DNA of 64,000 bases from Kudoa neothunni. Its lineage: Eukaryota; Cnidaria. The stretch's first letter is position 1; each line of letters starts with the position of its first letter. Location of the stretch: positions 3,658,001 through 3,722,000 of the forward strand of contig OZ199840.1 in assembly GCA_964304625.1 (NCBI GenBank), read 5' to 3'. Shown here in pieces: positions 51,601 through 63,342 of this stretch. Both the position numbers and the translations under genes were made by a program. Below the pieces are notes generated by a model that was given only the letters and a program-made list of their open reading frames with translations, did no database searches and was not told the DNA's origin.

Positions 51601-52174
51601 GAGTCGCTGAGATCAAAAATTTATATTGAGTACGCGTACATGCAGTTTATGACTAAATTTTGTGTCTATAGCATCTGCCTACTAAAATTTAGGAAATAAT
51701 ATAGATCAGCATTGGATAATAGAAGTCTTCGCTCATATAGCTTAAATTTGATCAAAGCGGCAATCACATCAATCTATCATTAGCTACGGATTCACCGACT
51801 TATACCGAAAAACGATGAGTATTTAATTGCTGCGATGGTCATGATTTTTTCTAATTATTCATAATTTTTTGATCATTAGTCTTCCATATATCCTGTTTCG
51901 GCATAAAACTGATAATATTTGCTATTTACGCTACATTTTGATGCATTTGTATCATTGTCCGTGCAATGGTTTTCGTCATGAACAAAATGATTTATGTATA
52001 GGTCAAATAATAAAAACTAATTTTATTGGGCATGAATTATCATATTTGTGTCTCTTATTTTTGGTGAAATAGTTTCTAGCAGATTGAACAAGTTTAAGGT
52101 GTATTTCGGCTGGGGTACGTTAGTGACCCCAGTTGGTCACTCACGTTCTGTTATCGTAGTTGGTACAGGAAGGG
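48656..52174 (+). mobile_element. Nearly intact piggyBac element (3.5 kb)
   Basis: TTAA at 48652-48655 and 52175-52178 flank inverted ends CCCTTCCGGTACCAAC and the complement of CCCTTCCTGTACCAAC (one mismatch in 16). Subterminal palindromes GGGGTATTTAAGTGACCCC (48681-48699) and GGGGTACGTTAGTGACCCC (52113-52131) sit inside each end. The transposase gene occupies 49097-50845. The 1.3 kb after it is AT-rich without a recognised frame, apart from a CACG microsatellite near 52245. Confidence 0.9.
49097..50845 (+). pseudogene. piggyBac transposase with one in-frame TGA
   Basis: A single continuous frame of 582 codons is interrupted only by TGA at 49916-49918, in the context FGIKL-stop-VAADVETSY. 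Relatives usually have an aromatic residue there, often Trp (TGG), so this is probably one nonsense change. The N-terminus is acidic. All three DDE_Tnp_1_7 aspartates appear present: TVDERLVRFRG, VTVDNFFTS and TKDGVDNGDKM. The C-terminus carries the cysteine-rich cross-brace finger typical of piggyBac (CHFCP, CFNC, CIKH, CLDC). It cuts and pastes DNA at TTAA. As written the product would stop after 273 residues, before the second and third Asp. Confidence 0.92.
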
Positions 52175-52355
52175 TTAATAATCCAAACTTTTGTTTGCGC
52201 ATCAAACGACCTAAATTTTCTATCCGTTCTGTTGCACATACACGCACGCACGCACGCACAGATATTATTCATTTGTGGCAATTCGGATTGTGCGCACACA
52301 CACACTCAACCTATCCAATGTTAGTATCTGTGATTGCCTTTAAACCATCTACTCA

Positions 52356-53469
52356 ATGACTTATAGGGGACCCACAGTTACAGGAACATCAGTTATCGGA
52401 ATAAGGTATAACAATGGGGTTCTACTTTGTGCAGATACTCTTGGTAGACATTTTTTTGTAAAATTATTTCAATTCAACTAATACTATTTGTTTAGCATCT
52501 TATGGATCGTTAGCGAAACTCACCAATGTAACTAGGTTTTTCAAAGTTAACCAATACACCATTATTGGAGCATCTGGTGATATTTCTGATTTTCAGTACA
52601 TCCAAGAGTTGATTGAATATATCAAGTCGGTTCATTTATTTTAGCAATTTTTCGTATAAACTAATTTTTACTTTTACCTAAGGGCGGACGATGATTTTCT
52701 AAGTGATGGTGCTGAAAAAAGTCCCCGTGCAATCCACTCTATTCTCACTCGTATCTTATACAATCGGTAGGTATTATGTTGGTTGGAGTAACCACAAATT
52801 GCTTATAAACATTGGAAATTGTTGTAGTCGTTGTAAATTCGACCCTTGCTACAATATTGTCGTTGTATCGGGTTTCTACAACAACCAAAGGTATTCTGTA
52901 AATAACATAAACTGACTAACACGTGATTTCAGTTTTTTGGGATATATCGATCTAATTGGCAATTCCTACGAAGATAGCTCCATATGCTCGGGATTTGGTG
53001 CTCATTTAGCTAGAGTGACTATTTGGTTCGTGGTCTCTGCTAACGTATGAACTTTGTTTAATTTAGCCGCTGTTGCGCAAAGCGCTGGAAAAACACCGGC
53101 ACAATCTCACCGAAGAACAAGCTTACGAGATCCTAAAAGATGCTGCTCGTGTATTACTTTATCGTGATTGTCGAACATTGAATAAAGTAATGACTTTATT
53201 TTCACACTAAAAGCTACATGATATTTATGTTATTTGTTGGATGCATTGTTAGCTGATATAATTGGTTAATTTTAAGCGTTAACTTTTGTCCAACTAATAA
53301 TTGTTTGATTTTCAAAAAAGAATGTGGCGGCGTATTCACTTTTTTATCTCTAATAACGTATTTTTAGGTGGAGATTGCTATGGTGAATTCTAACCATTGT
53401 GGTATTAGCCCACCGTTCTCCCTGGAAACCAATTGGTCTATTTCTCAATATGTTAAGGGATTTGAGTAG
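52356..53469 (+). CDS. PSMB4: Proteasome subunit beta type-4 (beta 7)
   Basis: Seven exons (52356-52443, 52496-52625, 52683-52766, 52828-52890, 52933-53014, 53067-53186, 53368-53469) with introns of 42-181 nt give 222 residues. The sequence follows animal PSMB4: VTGTSVIGIRYNNGVLLCAD, SYGSLAKL, IIGASGDISDFQYIQ, SPRAIHSILTRILYNRR, SFLGYIDLIG, GFGAHLARPLLRKALEK, YRDCRTLNKVEIA and a C-terminal SLETNWSISQYVKGFE. This subunit is a structural, non-catalytic member of the 20S core whose C-terminal arm clasps the opposite ring. The first ATG gives MTYRGPTVTG; an in-frame stop lies just upstream. The roughly 45-residue propeptide of the human protein is therefore absent unless an unseen upstream exon supplies it. 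The gene begins 178 bp from a piggyBac end. Confidence 0.93.
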
Positions 53470-53608
53470 TTGAACTATTGGAAATTGTAGCAGTGTTCCT
53501 ATCACTATAACTATTGTTATGCGATATTGTTGTTTCCTTGGATATAATAATTGGTTTTTGTTTCTCAATTAATGTGACGCACGCCCTTTGTATAAATTAA
53601 TCTTATAT

Positions 53609-56600
53609 TCAAAAAATTAACACGTAATTAGGATCATAGTTAAGTTCGGTTAGCAGCTTTTTCACATTAGAAACCATAGGTGGGGGTCCACAAAGAAGAA
53701 TAATGGGTGAGGTGGATGGCGATGGAGCTTGTTGTCGAAGTATCTCCTCACTAACGTAACCAGTGCTCATGTTCCAATCTAAATCATTCAGATAAATTAT
53801 AATCCCTTTACAATGTATCGTTAACTGGTTCAAATAAATTTATTAACCACTCTAGTTTTGTTAAAATTAAATAATAAAGTGTTATTCATTACAATAGATA
53901 TATTTTAATCCATAAGGATTAGAATTTTTAAAAAGGCCTTTGTTTCTAGGTGCATATAAATTTAGTGTCCTGTGTGTTGTTTGCATTAGAGTTAAATACT
54001 ACTTCTCTATGGGAGTACAATGACTTTATTGTTTAACCCTCGAATACCTGGAGGTAACCACTATGGCCAATCATTGCTTATTATATCAATAATTTTTATA
54101 AACTATTTTATTTCTTTTTCTCCCTTTGTATTTTATAGAATAATGGTGATTTTAAAAGTACTTACATAATAGGGGGTTACGTTGAACTTTTTAGCTTAAA
54201 ATCAAAAAAGAAAATAAATCACTCACATACTTTAACACATCCTCAGTGGCCACCATGTAAATAATGACGTTCAGATAGTTGAAATTTATTAAAAAGCATT
54301 TCGGCAGTGAATTAAAAATTATAAATGTTCTTTGAAGCAACAAATTTTTTAAAACTCACTTTTTTGATTCTGTTAATTAATTTAATCTGGCATGTTAATC
54401 ACGCTTATTATAATAATTTTTTAAAATTACATATCAACATAAAGCGATAGGTTAAATATGGTTGTTTCAAATTTAAGTTAGACCGTCTTATCGTAACCCA
54501 AAAATCCTTAGACTATGTATATTTTTTATTCATAAATTAATTTATAATGCCAACTTTCAAGTTATAAAATACAAATTTATATATTTAAAAGACCTCTATT
54601 AACAGGGGAAGAGATTTCATAATAAAATCTTTCATTTTTGGAATAAAACAAAAACTTAGCTGCTAAAATATTAATAATAAGCAAATGTGAAAAATGAAGC
54701 CATAATACAACAGTTTATTTCGAATTTTTCATACCATTCCAAATATATACAGGCATAATTATCCCTGTTCTTTACATTTGCGCAAATAAACGTCATAAAA
54801 ATGCATCAATGATTTATTTTTATTAAATTTATTATATTTTAAAATGTAAATAATTATGTTCTTAACCTTAAGTGCAGCAATTTTTATTATTTTCATACAT
54901 TTTTTATGAAAATAAAATGGTCACCTCCAAGTATTTGTGTAACTTTTTTCCTCAGGTGTTCGAGGGTTAAATTACGTTAACCTTCCGAGTGCTCTGAAAA
55001 TTACTATAAACTTAGTGGTTATGGGGTCATAGATGTTCACACAATTTTCTTATATTATTTTAATTTAAAAATATTGAAAAACTTTTTGGTAAAATTTAAA
55101 AGAAATCTATCGACGAATTCATACCGAATTTCGAAAAAACATAAAAGCCGAGAAGATACGATTAGAACCGATCTTAATAAGAGGATCGATTTGTCTGCAA
55201 TTATTAAAATTATAATTTATTTAATTATTTTGTAACTTAAATTAGCTAAATTTTAAATAAAGCTATATTTTAGACCAGTGACAATAATTTCATTTTAGTA
55301 AAATTAAGTTTTTCCCAATGTAGTAAGTAACGCGTATATTATTTGGATAAGATGATTGTTAACGATCATTGATAGAATAAAACATTTTAAATTTTATGAT
55401 TAACACCGTGTGAAAAAATTAAAAAAATAACAAATTACAAAAAACATATATGTACCAACCAGAAAAATTAGATTAATAACCAAGAAAGTCTAGTTTGACG
55501 TTTCCCAACCTTTTTTTCACCAAGTCCTAATTTTTCTTGAAAAAAGTTCTGTTCCTCGCCTTCTCAAAAAGTATTAGTTTTTTAATTTTAACCATTTATA
55601 ACTTTCAATCAAACTTCTTGTCACATTAAAATGTGAAAGCAAGTAATATACACTTCTTTTCTCATTAAACTCAAAATTTATTCGATCAGATCAAACTAAA
55701 TTTATCGATTGACCTTAAAAATTAACTTTTTAATTTTTTACGTCGTCAAAAGCAGCGCGAAATGAAACTCGTGATAATCCAACCCATATCAAACTAAACA
55801 GTAATGTATACGGACCTTATAAACCAAAAATAAATAATCCATATTAAATTAAGTTAAATCAATCACGAAGGAGATCACCATTATAAATGAGGCTAGATTG
55901 GGATCGAAACTATTTCGATCCTTTCGAGCCAAAGACCACGGTAAATGTTATTATTCATTTTTTTATAATTATTCGTTGTGTTTGGTATTGTTTTATTATA
56001 TTCATAGTCATTCAAAAATAATCTACATCAAAAATCAAGGTATTAATCTCAGTGTGTGCCTCGCTGGCCAATTATTTCATCATTATCCATGTCACATCAA
56101 TGCTCAGGATTATCGATGTCCCGTTTGAGCTGCTTATTAAGCTTAAGCGTTCAAAAATTCTTCCACGTCTCACTGGCAAGTAGTGGTTATTATGTTAGGA
56201 AACACTTCCCTATACGATTTGGATTTCTCTGAACCCCATACTGCATTATATTTGTATTAATGTAAAGTTCAATTAGCCCTCCGATACCCAGGGAAAAAAC
56301 ATTGAAATATATAAATGAACAAGGAATTATTTAGTAAAATATGTTTTACATTTTATAAACTTTATTCTTTATTCATCACAAGTGGATTGATCGCACGTAC
56401 TACGGTTTGTACGGCATCGTTTATGGGGAGATCTGTTAGAAACACCATAATGTCCGCATTTTCTGGGCCCATCGTTTATCTTTTCACTGCTATTTCGTAT
56501 ATTTGTTTTGAATTCCTCCAAAAGTTCCATTGACAGTTTTTTGAGTAATTATCTCTTGCACTGAGGCTTATATTAACTAAGAAATTGAGGGTTCTAGTCC

Positions 56601-59600
56601 CATGCAATTGAAATGCATTGTGTGCTGCCGCGTCTGTTATGTTGTATAATACAGAAATTATCCAGCGTTTAGTACAGTAAATCTCAACACTTTTGATCTT
56701 ATCCAACCCCTCCTTTTTAATATAATAAATTTTTCCCCTTGTCTTTTTATGATTGCTCTGTGAAGTCCTCAGATAAAAAATATATTTTTATGCAAAATAA
56801 TCATTATTTTAAATATTATAAATAATAAATATTTATACGTGAATGGACAAATTGTTAATGTGTGAATTAATAAGTGTATATCTAAAATTAATTATATACT
56901 TACATGTATCGTAAAAATTTGGAATAATTTTTCCAGAAAAACTTTTCATTAATTCTTCAGTTTATAAAATAAATGATTTAAATAAAAAAGTTAATTTTTG
57001 TAAATATTTTTTAATCTTCGTGGCAACCTTTGCAGTTAAATGAAAATAGGAAACTTCCCTATAATATTCTTGGATCTGACAAAAACTCTCCGCAGCACAA
57101 ACAAGAAATTTCCACGTCCGTCAAACCCTTGACACTTGCTCATTGAAATCAAAGGGTTCGGTTGAATCCCGGTTGGGAATCACTGATGTAAAACCTTAGT
57201 TTATATCAAATATGTTTTAAGAATTTGTTTGCCTTTCGATTCGAGTTGGCTGAGAATAGTACTTGTCTTTGCCCCCAGCAGGAATGACGTTTGATGAGTC
57301 CTCGATTTCTATATCGCTGTCAAAATCAGGGTTATCGTCCTCATCGTTAATGGGTCCATCAATAATTGTGTCTACTTCCTCAATATTTTAGGATCAACTT
57401 ATATCAGAATCTTCTGACGAAATAAACATAAAACCCTCGCCATTATTTACTGTTAGCCTGATGACCTCAGACGAAAATCCCGTTTTATCCGTAAAATGGC
57501 TTGGAATATTCCGGAATAATGGAGAATACCATAGAGGTCTCGGTAAAGTTTGAGAACACATTAGAAACTTCTGGAAAAATATTAAAAACTAAGATAACTC
57601 CGTGATTGACTAGATAATCGCACAGTCCACGATCATTTGTAGACATATCTTGTCTCAATTGAATACACGTAAAAATGATAATTATGTTCAAATAAAAATT
57701 TTAAATTAAATTTCTTTACTAATTCAATTTTTTAAAATCTCATTGTTATGAAATTTGTAATGCATTATTTAGAAAACCATCAGGATATACTGGTGTCACC
57801 CTCTGCACGCTTGGAAGTGGACATTCCTTTTAGCATTTGTACATCTATAACTCATTTTGACCTGACTAACTTTAACTGTAAATATAAAATTATTCTTTCA
57901 GAACCCGTAAAACATAAATATTATAAAACTTTTAATGAAATAGTAAATTTAAAACGCACTTTACTGGACAGCGTGTCAATCTCCAGGCATCCGCGGAATT
58001 TTTTTTAAATCCACGATTTATATATCTTAGACGTTAAAAAATTGGTTAGAATTTAATATATGAAATGAAAATTCTATTAAAATAAAATAAATATAAATAT
58101 TAAGAGACCTTAAATAGGAGATTATATTTTAAGAAAACCACCAAAATGGACATTCTAACCACGTCCAGGCATTGGAGGGTTAACGAAAATTTATCAGAAT
58201 TAGAATATGATGAATCTGACTCAGAATCACTATATTGAGTAGAACTAAAAATTTCACTATAGCCACTCTTTAAATCGGTAGGGTACTCTTCGTCAAAACT
58301 AATCCATTTCGCTATCACTCGCACTAATTCGTACAAGATTTTCCCTCATTTTCTCTTTATTTTGTCGATAGAATTCCACAAAACTTTGGATTATGATATT
58401 TACAATTTGTCTGCATTATTTAATAACAAAAAATCTGGGGTCATGTATGATCCCAAAAGCACTATGTGCAAAAATTACGTATATCTCCTTATTAACTTAG
58501 ATAATTAAAACCCTTTTTCTCGCATTACATTAAGCACTTGATTTTAGGAGAGTAGACATAATACCAGGCATTGTTTACTGTAATATTATATTAAAAATAT
58601 ATTACAATATGCTACGGGGTTTTCAATGACCCCAAAGCGCTCGGAAGGTTAATGGAATTAAATGTATTCGAAACAATATACATTTGCAAATTTATGTTTT
58701 TTTAATTTTAAAAATTATAGAATTTTATAGAAAAAGAAATTATTGTTGAATAAAAATTTTGAATGAAATAGTATTTTATTTATAAAAATACTTTTAGGAG
58801 GATTTGAAAGCACGTGATGTACGTCGAAACTATCAGATACGTGCGCTAATTCGTCGAATTCCTCTCTTAAAATAATATCATTGTAGGCCTATAAGAGGAG
58901 TTTCATAAATTAGAGGTTACACAGTTTTACCTGATTAGCGAAGATAAGTTTGATTTTTGTTGAATCAACGTTCTCAATAGCAATAGCTCGAATTATTTGA
59001 AGCATTGGGGTGATTCCTAAATCCACAACATATTATCTTATTTAGACATTAATTTTATTTGAAACAAAAATATTTTCGTCATTCATTTTATTATTATGTA
59101 TTACACAAATCAAACAAATACAGTCATACCTGTCCCTCCAGCTATCATGCAAATCTGATTACTTTCAATAATATCAACGTGTTTTTGCCCGTTATTTTTT
59201 TTAGTAACCTGGAATTTACCTAAATTATTCAGTAATATTATCGAACAAATTAATACGTGATACCATTGCCGAGATAATGAATTTTGCCATGAGGACCTGT
59301 TACATCCACACAATCCCCTGGATTTAATGAATCAAGGTATTGGGTCATTAATCCTCCTTGGGGGAACTTCTCGTTTTCTCCTTTTCTATAAATCTATCAG
59401 GGAATTAAAAATTCAGAATCAAACAACACAATGATCTTTATCACACACTTTGATGATAAAATCAACCGAGTTGTCCACATAATCAATCGATATAGGAGTG
59501 TAACTCCGGGAAATATTCTTTCCATCAATTAAAGCCTTTAATCTTACGTGGTTGCCTTGATATAGACAGTCATTAAAAGCAAAAATACATAGAAAAAAAT

Positions 59601-59912
59601 TCAACCAATATACCAATTGGTAAACCCAAAATTTCTTTCTCATAATCAAGTTTACATTTCATTAGAATTACATTGTGTGTTTTGTTCTATAATATATAGA
59701 GAAATCAGGTTGTTTTGAGGTGGTTAGATTACGATTTTCTCGATCAGTTGTAAAGTTACGGGAGTTTCTCCCTTTAATTTCTTGGTTAGTGAATTCGATT
59801 TTTGATGAAACATCCTATTAATCATATATCTGCCAATTAGAAGCATTGTCACCCCAAGAAATCCAACTATTAATGTTTTATTCGTAAGCAATGTCCAATA
59901 AAACTCATTCAT
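53609..59912 (-). CDS. CYB5R: NADH-cytochrome b5 reductase
   Basis: Eight minus-strand exons: 59733-59912, 59614-59686, 59449-59555, 59264-59393, 59130-59219, 58931-59016, 58792-58888, 53609-53778. They total 933 nt (310 residues; human CYB5R3 has 301). Residues about 8-28 form a hydrophobic N-terminal anchor (TLIVGFLGVTMLLIG). The FAD motif is RSYTPIS with LGLPIGNHVRLKA before it; NADH-binding motifs are MIAGGTGITPMLQIIRA and CGPPPM; the C-terminus is NYVLIF. The enzyme passes electrons from NADH via FAD to cytochrome b5 on ER or outer mitochondrial membranes. The frame stays open upstream of Met-59912 to about 60015 without an ATG, so a further 5' exon is possible. The last intron (53779-58791, 5.0 kb) is filled with piggyBac DNA. 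The gene ends 139 bp from PSMB4, tail to tail. Confidence 0.93.
54037..54966. mobile_element. piggyBac-type MITE in CYB5R intron (930 bp)
   Basis: TTAA at 54033-54036 and 54967-54970 flank CCCTCGAATACCTGGAGG and the complement of CCCTCGAACACCTGAGG. No transposase is seen. A deleted relative lies in kinesin intron 3 (21962-22270), which supports a real interspersed family. Confidence 0.85.
54981..58648 (-). mobile_element. Outer piggyBac element in CYB5R intron, broken
   Basis: TTAA at 54977-54980 and 58649-58652; ends CCTTCCGAGTGCTCTG and the complement of CCTTCCGAGCGCTTTG. A palindrome GGGGTTTT...TGACCCC lies beside the right end (58617-58633). The minus frame 58100-58336 has the acidic Ser/Asp-rich start of a piggyBac transposase (TQYSDSESDSSYSNSD). 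Just after it another element has inserted. Only scraps of the remaining transposase are recognisable to the left of that insertion. Confidence 0.7.
56277..58179 (-). mobile_element. Inner piggyBac element nested in the outer one
   Basis: TTAG (mutated TTAA, 56273-56276) and TTAA (58180-58183) flank CCCTCCGATACCCAGG and the complement of CCCTCCAATGCCTGG. Minus-strand transposase pieces are an acidic N-terminal segment (INDEDDNPDFDSDIEIEDSS, about 57300-57360) and a C-terminal block CTKRWIISVLYNITDAAAHN (56476-56706). The spacing between them is too short for a whole transposase, so it has lost its middle. It inserted into the transposase gene of the outer element. Confidence 0.75.
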
Positions 59913-59996
59913 TAGTGAACTTAGTGTGCGAATCCCTCCGACTAATCCGCTACATAAATCTCCAATAGTTATCGTTCGATCATCGAATAAATCCAC

Positions 59997-61436
59997 GATA
60001 AATCTATCAGTAAATCAGTCCAAATAAAACACCCGTTTTATTAATTATTTTATTTTAAATATTACCCGGTTTAAATACAAATCAGGATTAGTATATGATC
60101 AATTAAAGATTTGTACACAGATATACCGCTTACTTATTCTCGTCAATTTATTAATTATTCTTATTTTTTAAATAACACAATTAAAAAACTTTAAATACCT
60201 TATTTCAATTATTAATTGATTTTTTTTCTATAAAAATTTTAAAGAATTCATAAGAATTTGCAGTTTATAAAATATTAAATATTTCATGATCATGTACGAA
60301 TTGTTACGTGTAAACTCACAGTATATTATTGGCGTATCTTTATAAATAATAAATATTTGCATGGGTTTTAAAAATAAGTTTTGAAGGATTAATTATATTT
60401 TCTGTGAAGTTGATGCCTCAAAAATATTTGAATAATATCATTTATGTAATGTAATAGCGAAACTATTAGGTATAAAAATTTTCGCTCCATTTTATCACAT
60501 CAATCAAGGAAATCAAATCAATCTATAAATAGGCTCGCAAGATGTGAGCGAATCTAATGTTTATAATCCATTTTTATTTGTATATAATAATGTAAATTAA
60601 GCGTATTCGATATAGATAATTCACTCGTCATGCTATTATGATTATCATAATCATTAGTTGTTTTTTAATTATTCGAATAAACAATAAATAAAAAAATTAT
60701 ATAGTATAATTGATAGAAAGTTATATGGAAATCAACTGATTTTAATGAATAAGTTTAAATAGAATTAAAACCCCATATTTCATTAAACAATTTGTTAGAC
60801 TTTTAGGTTAAATATATTTTCTTCATAATAATCCTGCTTGCTGACTAAGGATATTACGATAATCCGGCCCTTGTAAAAATATAGTTTCCCGCCTTTGGCC
60901 TACCTGAAGCCTCTTAGATTAAATTGTCATGTCTGGGATTAGAGACTGATCTACCCGGTTTCATAGTGTCATAAAAAAGCGATTAAACCAAATTTTTTGC
61001 GATTCTAATAAATTGTTTCTATATTTATTTTTTTTAATCACTACAACGTAGTTTTCGTGGAACATTCACTGAAAATACTTGTGGTACTTGTAACTCAATT
61101 TGGATTATCCCACCTTATTACAAACAACAGTAGAGAGAAAGTAACGTTTCGTTTTTATTTTCGATTTGAATTTTAGTGGTTTTAATAAAAAATTTTGTTT
61201 AAATTGTAATCATAAATTTCTAATGTTTGTTTTATGGTTGGGTGGTTGGATTTTTAACGCGTTTTTGCTGTAGACATTTGATTAGATAAAGAAAAAATAA
61301 CATTTAAAAATTGTTACTTTTTTATTTATATTCTAATATAGCTTGAAATTTTTCTGATTATATACGACATATAAATTATGTGCTGTCAACAAGAAAATTT
61401 GCGAGAGAAATAAAAAAATATTACTACAGTAGTTAA
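59997..61436. other. AT-rich intergenic DNA
   Basis: This is upstream of the cytochrome b5 reductase gene. No further gene is supported. A patch near 60865-60960 is slightly richer in GC (CCCGCCTTTGGCCTACC) but not recognised. Confidence 0.4.
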
Positions 61437-62175
61437 CCAATTTTTCGCACCTTTGGCAATCGTACAACAAACGTTTTAGAAACATTCCAATTTTCAAGGA
61501 ATCAATATAACTCCCTTTTATTATAATATTTGTGGAATTTTAAATCAGTAAAACATTTGTATCCCTATGTTTTTGACGAAAAGAAGATTAACCGCTTTTT
61601 GGCACATTTTACCGCCTTTAATCCTATTTTTGCTCTGATAAGCATGCAATAAAAATAATTTTCCTTTAGTTGGATGACAAATATGTATAATATATGTATA
61701 TTTTCAGTCTCATTCTCCTTAAAACTGTTTTTTAATAATCAAATTTTGTTATCCTTGATAAACGTACATATTGCATTACTGTAATTCGGATTTCTGCATG
61801 GATACAAATCATATTTACAAACATTTACTGGCTACTTTATCATGTTATTTCCTGTATTTACTGGAGGTATTCTACGTCAAGAGAGATACGAGAATTATTA
61901 AAATTTAATAATTCTAATTCCAATAGATGCAGTCATATTAATAATAATTAATGTAAATATATAGACGAGAATTCTTTTTTTCTTAGGGTACCTGTTACAC
62001 ATCCTATATTTAGATGGGTCCATGATTATATTGTAAACTGAATGTGATATATTATTTAATAATATAATTTAAATAAAATGAGGACAGATTAATATAGTTG
62101 AAAAAAATTGTAGGGCCCAACTTTATTTTCCCATCGTTGCGCGCGTATGGGATGCGAAAAATTGGTTACCTACTG
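61437..62175. mobile_element. Tc1/mariner-type MITE (739 bp)
   Basis: The left end CAGTAGTTAACCAATTTTTC and the right end, reversed, CAGTAGGTAACCAATTTTTC match with one mismatch and are followed by GC in both cases. TA precedes the left end. No coding. The ends resemble those of the 31537-32438 element (CAGTGGGTAACCGATTTTAC), so the two may be related families. Confidence 0.75.
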
Positions 62176-63342
62176 CGATGTAACAACAAAATAATGGCAC
62201 GGCGGATCGTCGAATCTATAGTTATACTTTAACCTGTCTGGGACCATGCGAAGTATTTCCTGGCCCAATTTTCGATATATCTATTTTTTAACAATCGCCC
62301 ACTCAAAATAAGCTCAAAGAATATTAATTTTCCTAGAGATGGATAAAAATGTTATATTTGAAGTGTCGAATAAGAACTTTATTTTTTTATAATAATCAAT
62401 ACGTTTAATTTTTAATTTATTTGTTAACTTGACGTAAAACCCATTGTATCGCATTTAATAGTAATATTTTTATTAATAAATAACAGAGTTGTTAGAAACA
62501 GTTTTAAAAATTAAGTGACTTTTTAAAAAATTCCGTTTTATTCGGATTGTAATAAGTATGATTATTCGAGTAAGAAAAAATTTTAATTAAATTATAAACT
62601 TTTCTTTTAACCTTTTTAGTACATTTCTATGTTTTACCACATGTATTTTTGATAAATAAAATTAGACAGCAGTTTGCGTGGTCAATTATTCCTGTTTACA
62701 ATAACCTAACTGTTAAAGAAATAATTCTAAAATTATTAAGGAATTTTTTACCATATTTTAAGCTACGATAATAAACCAATTTAAATTATTTTATATTGGC
62801 TGTATGAACGTGTATTTATTTTTTTGATTTACAACTCTCCGAAGATTATGGTTTTAATCTCTGCTATCTCTCTTAATTTGGCTTAAAACGTCAGCGTAAT
62901 TACGCACTAAAAATTAGAGAAAAATCGGGATATACGTTAATTCTAAATATACTATTAAATCTATTGTTGCTAAGATTGAATTGGAAAAAGACCAGAGAGT
63001 GAGGCAAACAGCCTGACAAAATTGTAAGAAAAACAAATTTAACATGTTTTCCTAATTAAAACGAAATCCGAACATAATGCATGGGACGACAACAAACCCT
63101 CTGCACAAATATTGCTAGCAAGGCATAATTTACTATGATTCTTTCACACGTAATAATCTACATTGTTAATATTGAGAGCGGTAAATTGTTTCAAATTAAA
63201 AACACTATATTTAACCTATTAATATCGTAAATAGATATGTTATTGCATAAAAAATTCTACGACAATTTTCTCTCGACATCTTGGAAACGTTTAATCAGGG
63301 TGTGCCACAAAATGTGATATAAATCATCTTGTATCGTGCTCG
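62176..63342. other. 5' flank of metalloprotease gene C
   Basis: AT-rich. A possible single piggyBac-type end (TTAACCTGTCTGGGACC) lies at 62231, without a partner in the window. No other feature is recognised before the start codon of gene C. Confidence 0.35.

Noticed and set aside
52245-52314. CACG/CACA-rich stretch as a possible promoter element for PSMB4
   Set aside because: It is a simple microsatellite; no start-site motif could be supported.
55490-57185. Possible hAT element with ends GTTTCCCAACCTTTTTTT and GGTTGGGAATCACTG
   Set aside because: The proposed span crosses the boundary of the inner piggyBac at 56277, which is inconsistent with a simple insertion. The two ends are treated as unrelated short matches.
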